The translations under genes were made by a program, and so were the position numbers. This document shows positions 6,045 to 6,676 of a stretch of DNA of 6,676 nucleotides, one piece after another; the stretch's first letter is position 1, and the number at the start of each line of letters is the position of its first letter. The notes under the pieces were generated by a model. The model ran no database searches. It saw nothing but the letters and a program-made list of their open reading frames with translations, and was not told where the DNA came from. This DNA comes from an uncultured Alphaproteobacteria bacterium. Its GTDB lineage: Bacteria > Pseudomonadota > Alphaproteobacteria > Reyranellales > Reyranellaceae. Where the stretch lies: assembly GCA_903929895.1 (NCBI GenBank), contig CAIYWM010000951.1, positions 1-6,676 of the forward strand, written 5' to 3'.

Positions 6045-6072
6045 TTGTCAGTTGGAACAAAATGGGTACATT
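6045..6072 (+). promoter_or_regulatory. Likely recA promoter
   Basis: TTGTCA at 6045-6050 (five of six to the TTGACA consensus) and TACATT at 6067-6072 (four of six to TATAAT) are 16 bases apart. Transcription would start near 6079, giving a leader of about 75 bases. The preceding 6015-6045 is AT-rich compared with the rest of the window, as expected for a promoter. The LexA box lies exactly between the two hexamers, which supports the assignment. Confidence 0.6.
6055..6069 (+). promoter_or_regulatory. LexA operator (SOS box) of recA, GAAC-N7-GTAC
   Basis: GAAC at 6055-6058 and GTAC at 6066-6069 are separated by seven bases (AAAATGG). GAAC-N7-GTAC is the operator worked out by mutagenesis for the Rhizobium etli recA gene, so this is an exact match to a characterised alphaproteobacterial SOS box. 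It fills the spacer and the first bases of the -10 element, where bound LexA would block RNA polymerase; DNA damage would then induce recA. Confidence 0.8.
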
Positions 6073-6098
6073 GGCGCCATCAGACATTCGAACCTGAG

Positions 6099-6112
6099 GC
6101 GGACTTATCCGC
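6099..6112 (+). other. Small hairpin in the recA leader
   Basis: GCGGA (6099-6103) and TCCGC (6108-6112) form a perfect five-pair stem with loop CTTA, 42 bases before the recA start and inside the predicted leader RNA. It leaves the SD at 6143-6147 free. It may stabilise the leader or have no function. Confidence 0.3.
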
Positions 6113-6154
6113 ATTGCCGCTCCTGACAGGGGCATGGGAAGAAGGAGAAAGCCA

Positions 6155-6676
6155 ATGTCGGCGATGCTCAAGGTGGTCGAAAAAGAAGGCATGGAAAGCA
6201 AGAACAAGGCGCTGGACGCCGCTCTCGCCCAGATCGAGCGCGCCTTCGGCAAGGGTTCCATCATGAAGCTGGGCCAGCGCGAGGCGCTGGAAATCGAATC
6301 GATCTCGACCGGCTCGCTGGGCCTCGACATCGCGCTCGGCATCGGCGGCCTGCCCAAGGGGCGCATCGTCGAGATCTACGGTCCGGAAAGCTCGGGCAAG
6401 ACCACGCTCGCCCTGCATGTCATCGCGGAAGCGCAGAAGAAGAGCGGCTCCTGCGCCTTCATCGACGCCGAGCATGCGCTCGATCCGGGCTATGCCAAGA
6501 AGCTGGGAGTCGACATCGGCAACCTGCTGATCTCGCAGCCCGACGCCGGGGAACAGGCGCTCGAAATCGCCGACACGCTGGTGCGTTCCGGCGCCATCGA
6601 CGTGCTGGTGATCGACTCGGTGGCTGCCCTCGTGCCGCGCGCCGAACTCGAAGGCGAGATGGGTGACTCCCTGCCG
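6155..6676 (+). CDS. recA: RecA recombinase, N-terminal 174 residues (gene runs off the window)
   Basis: RecA is the ATP-dependent strand-exchange protein of homologous recombination and, as a filament on single-stranded DNA, the co-protease that triggers LexA self-cleavage. ATG 6155-6157 has AGGAG at 6143-6147, seven bases upstream. Visible features are the N-terminal oligomerisation helix (about 16-33, [18 protein letters not shown]), the Walker A motif G-P-E-S-S-G-K-T (76-83), the catalytic-glutamate segment [12 protein letters not shown] (102-113, E106), Walker [19 protein letters not shown] (151-168) and the start of DNA-binding loop L1 (EGEMGDS, 166-172). Family length is about 350 residues, so roughly half is present. 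The N-terminus is slightly longer than in E. coli RecA, as in many alphaproteobacteria. No frameshift or missing motif is seen. The upstream LexA box implies SOS autoregulation. Confidence 0.98.
   Translation, partial: MSAMLKVVEKEGMESKNKALDAALAQIERAFGKGSIMKLGQREALEIESISTGSLGLDIALGIGGLPKGRIVEIYGPESSGKTTLALHVIAEAQKKSGSCAFIDAEHALDPGYAKKLGVDIGNLLISQPDAGEQALEIADTLVRSGAIDVLVIDSVAALVPRAELEGEMGDSLP

Noticed and set aside
6080..6097. tRNA-like 3' half (TTCGAA with flanking TCAG/CTGA)
   Set aside because: Stem is only four pairs with a ten-base loop, and no acceptor, D or anticodon arms are found on either strand.
6105..6113. DnaA-box-like TTATCCGCA
   Set aside because: One mismatch to TTATCCACA, a single copy, inside the recA leader and part of a small hairpin; no origin features around it.

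Overview
The window is GC-rich DNA, about two thirds G+C, with codon third positions dominated by G and C. It most likely comes from an alphaproteobacterium. Supporting this are the RecA sequence, a recA operator of the alphaproteobacterial type (GAAC-N7-GTAC, not the enterobacterial CTG-N10-CAG), an orphan Bug/TctC-type solute-binding protein, and a GHNN-motif protein of a kind I associate with Rhizobiales and Rhodospirillales. A soil or rhizosphere genus such as Reyranella or Bradyrhizobium would fit, but I cannot fix the genus.

Left part (1-1090, + strand). The C-terminal end of a carboxymuconolactone decarboxylase/AhpD-like protein is followed, after 38 bases, by the most notable gene of the window. 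This is a GrdB-like selenoprotein of 285 residues (233-1090). An in-frame TGA at 710-712 splits it into two apparent ORFs. The two halves are in the same frame, the junction reads U-P-V-C-H-Q-T, and a stem-loop starting just 3' of the TGA fits the bacterial SECIS consensus. The gene is therefore best read as one Sec-containing protein of the glycine/sarcosine/betaine reductase selenoprotein B family. The host should then also carry selA, selB, selC and selD.

Middle part (1106-5570). A convergent hairpin separates the selenoprotein gene from a minus-strand pair: a TcuA-like FAD oxidoreductase and, downstream of it, a periplasmic substrate-binding protein of the tripartite tricarboxylate transporter family. 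A 47-base divergent intergenic region with an imperfect palindrome leads into a plus-strand pair: a 215-residue GHNN-motif protein of unknown function and a class III (CaiB/BaiF) CoA-transferase. Capture, oxidation and CoA activation of an organic acid would make a coherent catabolic cluster, but this rests on gene families and position only.

Right part (5571-6676, + strand). A short stretch of coding-like sequence that switches frame twice looks like a broken small gene (5579-5952). Then comes the recA control region, with a recognisable promoter, a LexA box between -35 and -10, a second LexA-type box further upstream, and a small leader hairpin. The first 174 codons of recA run off the end of the window.
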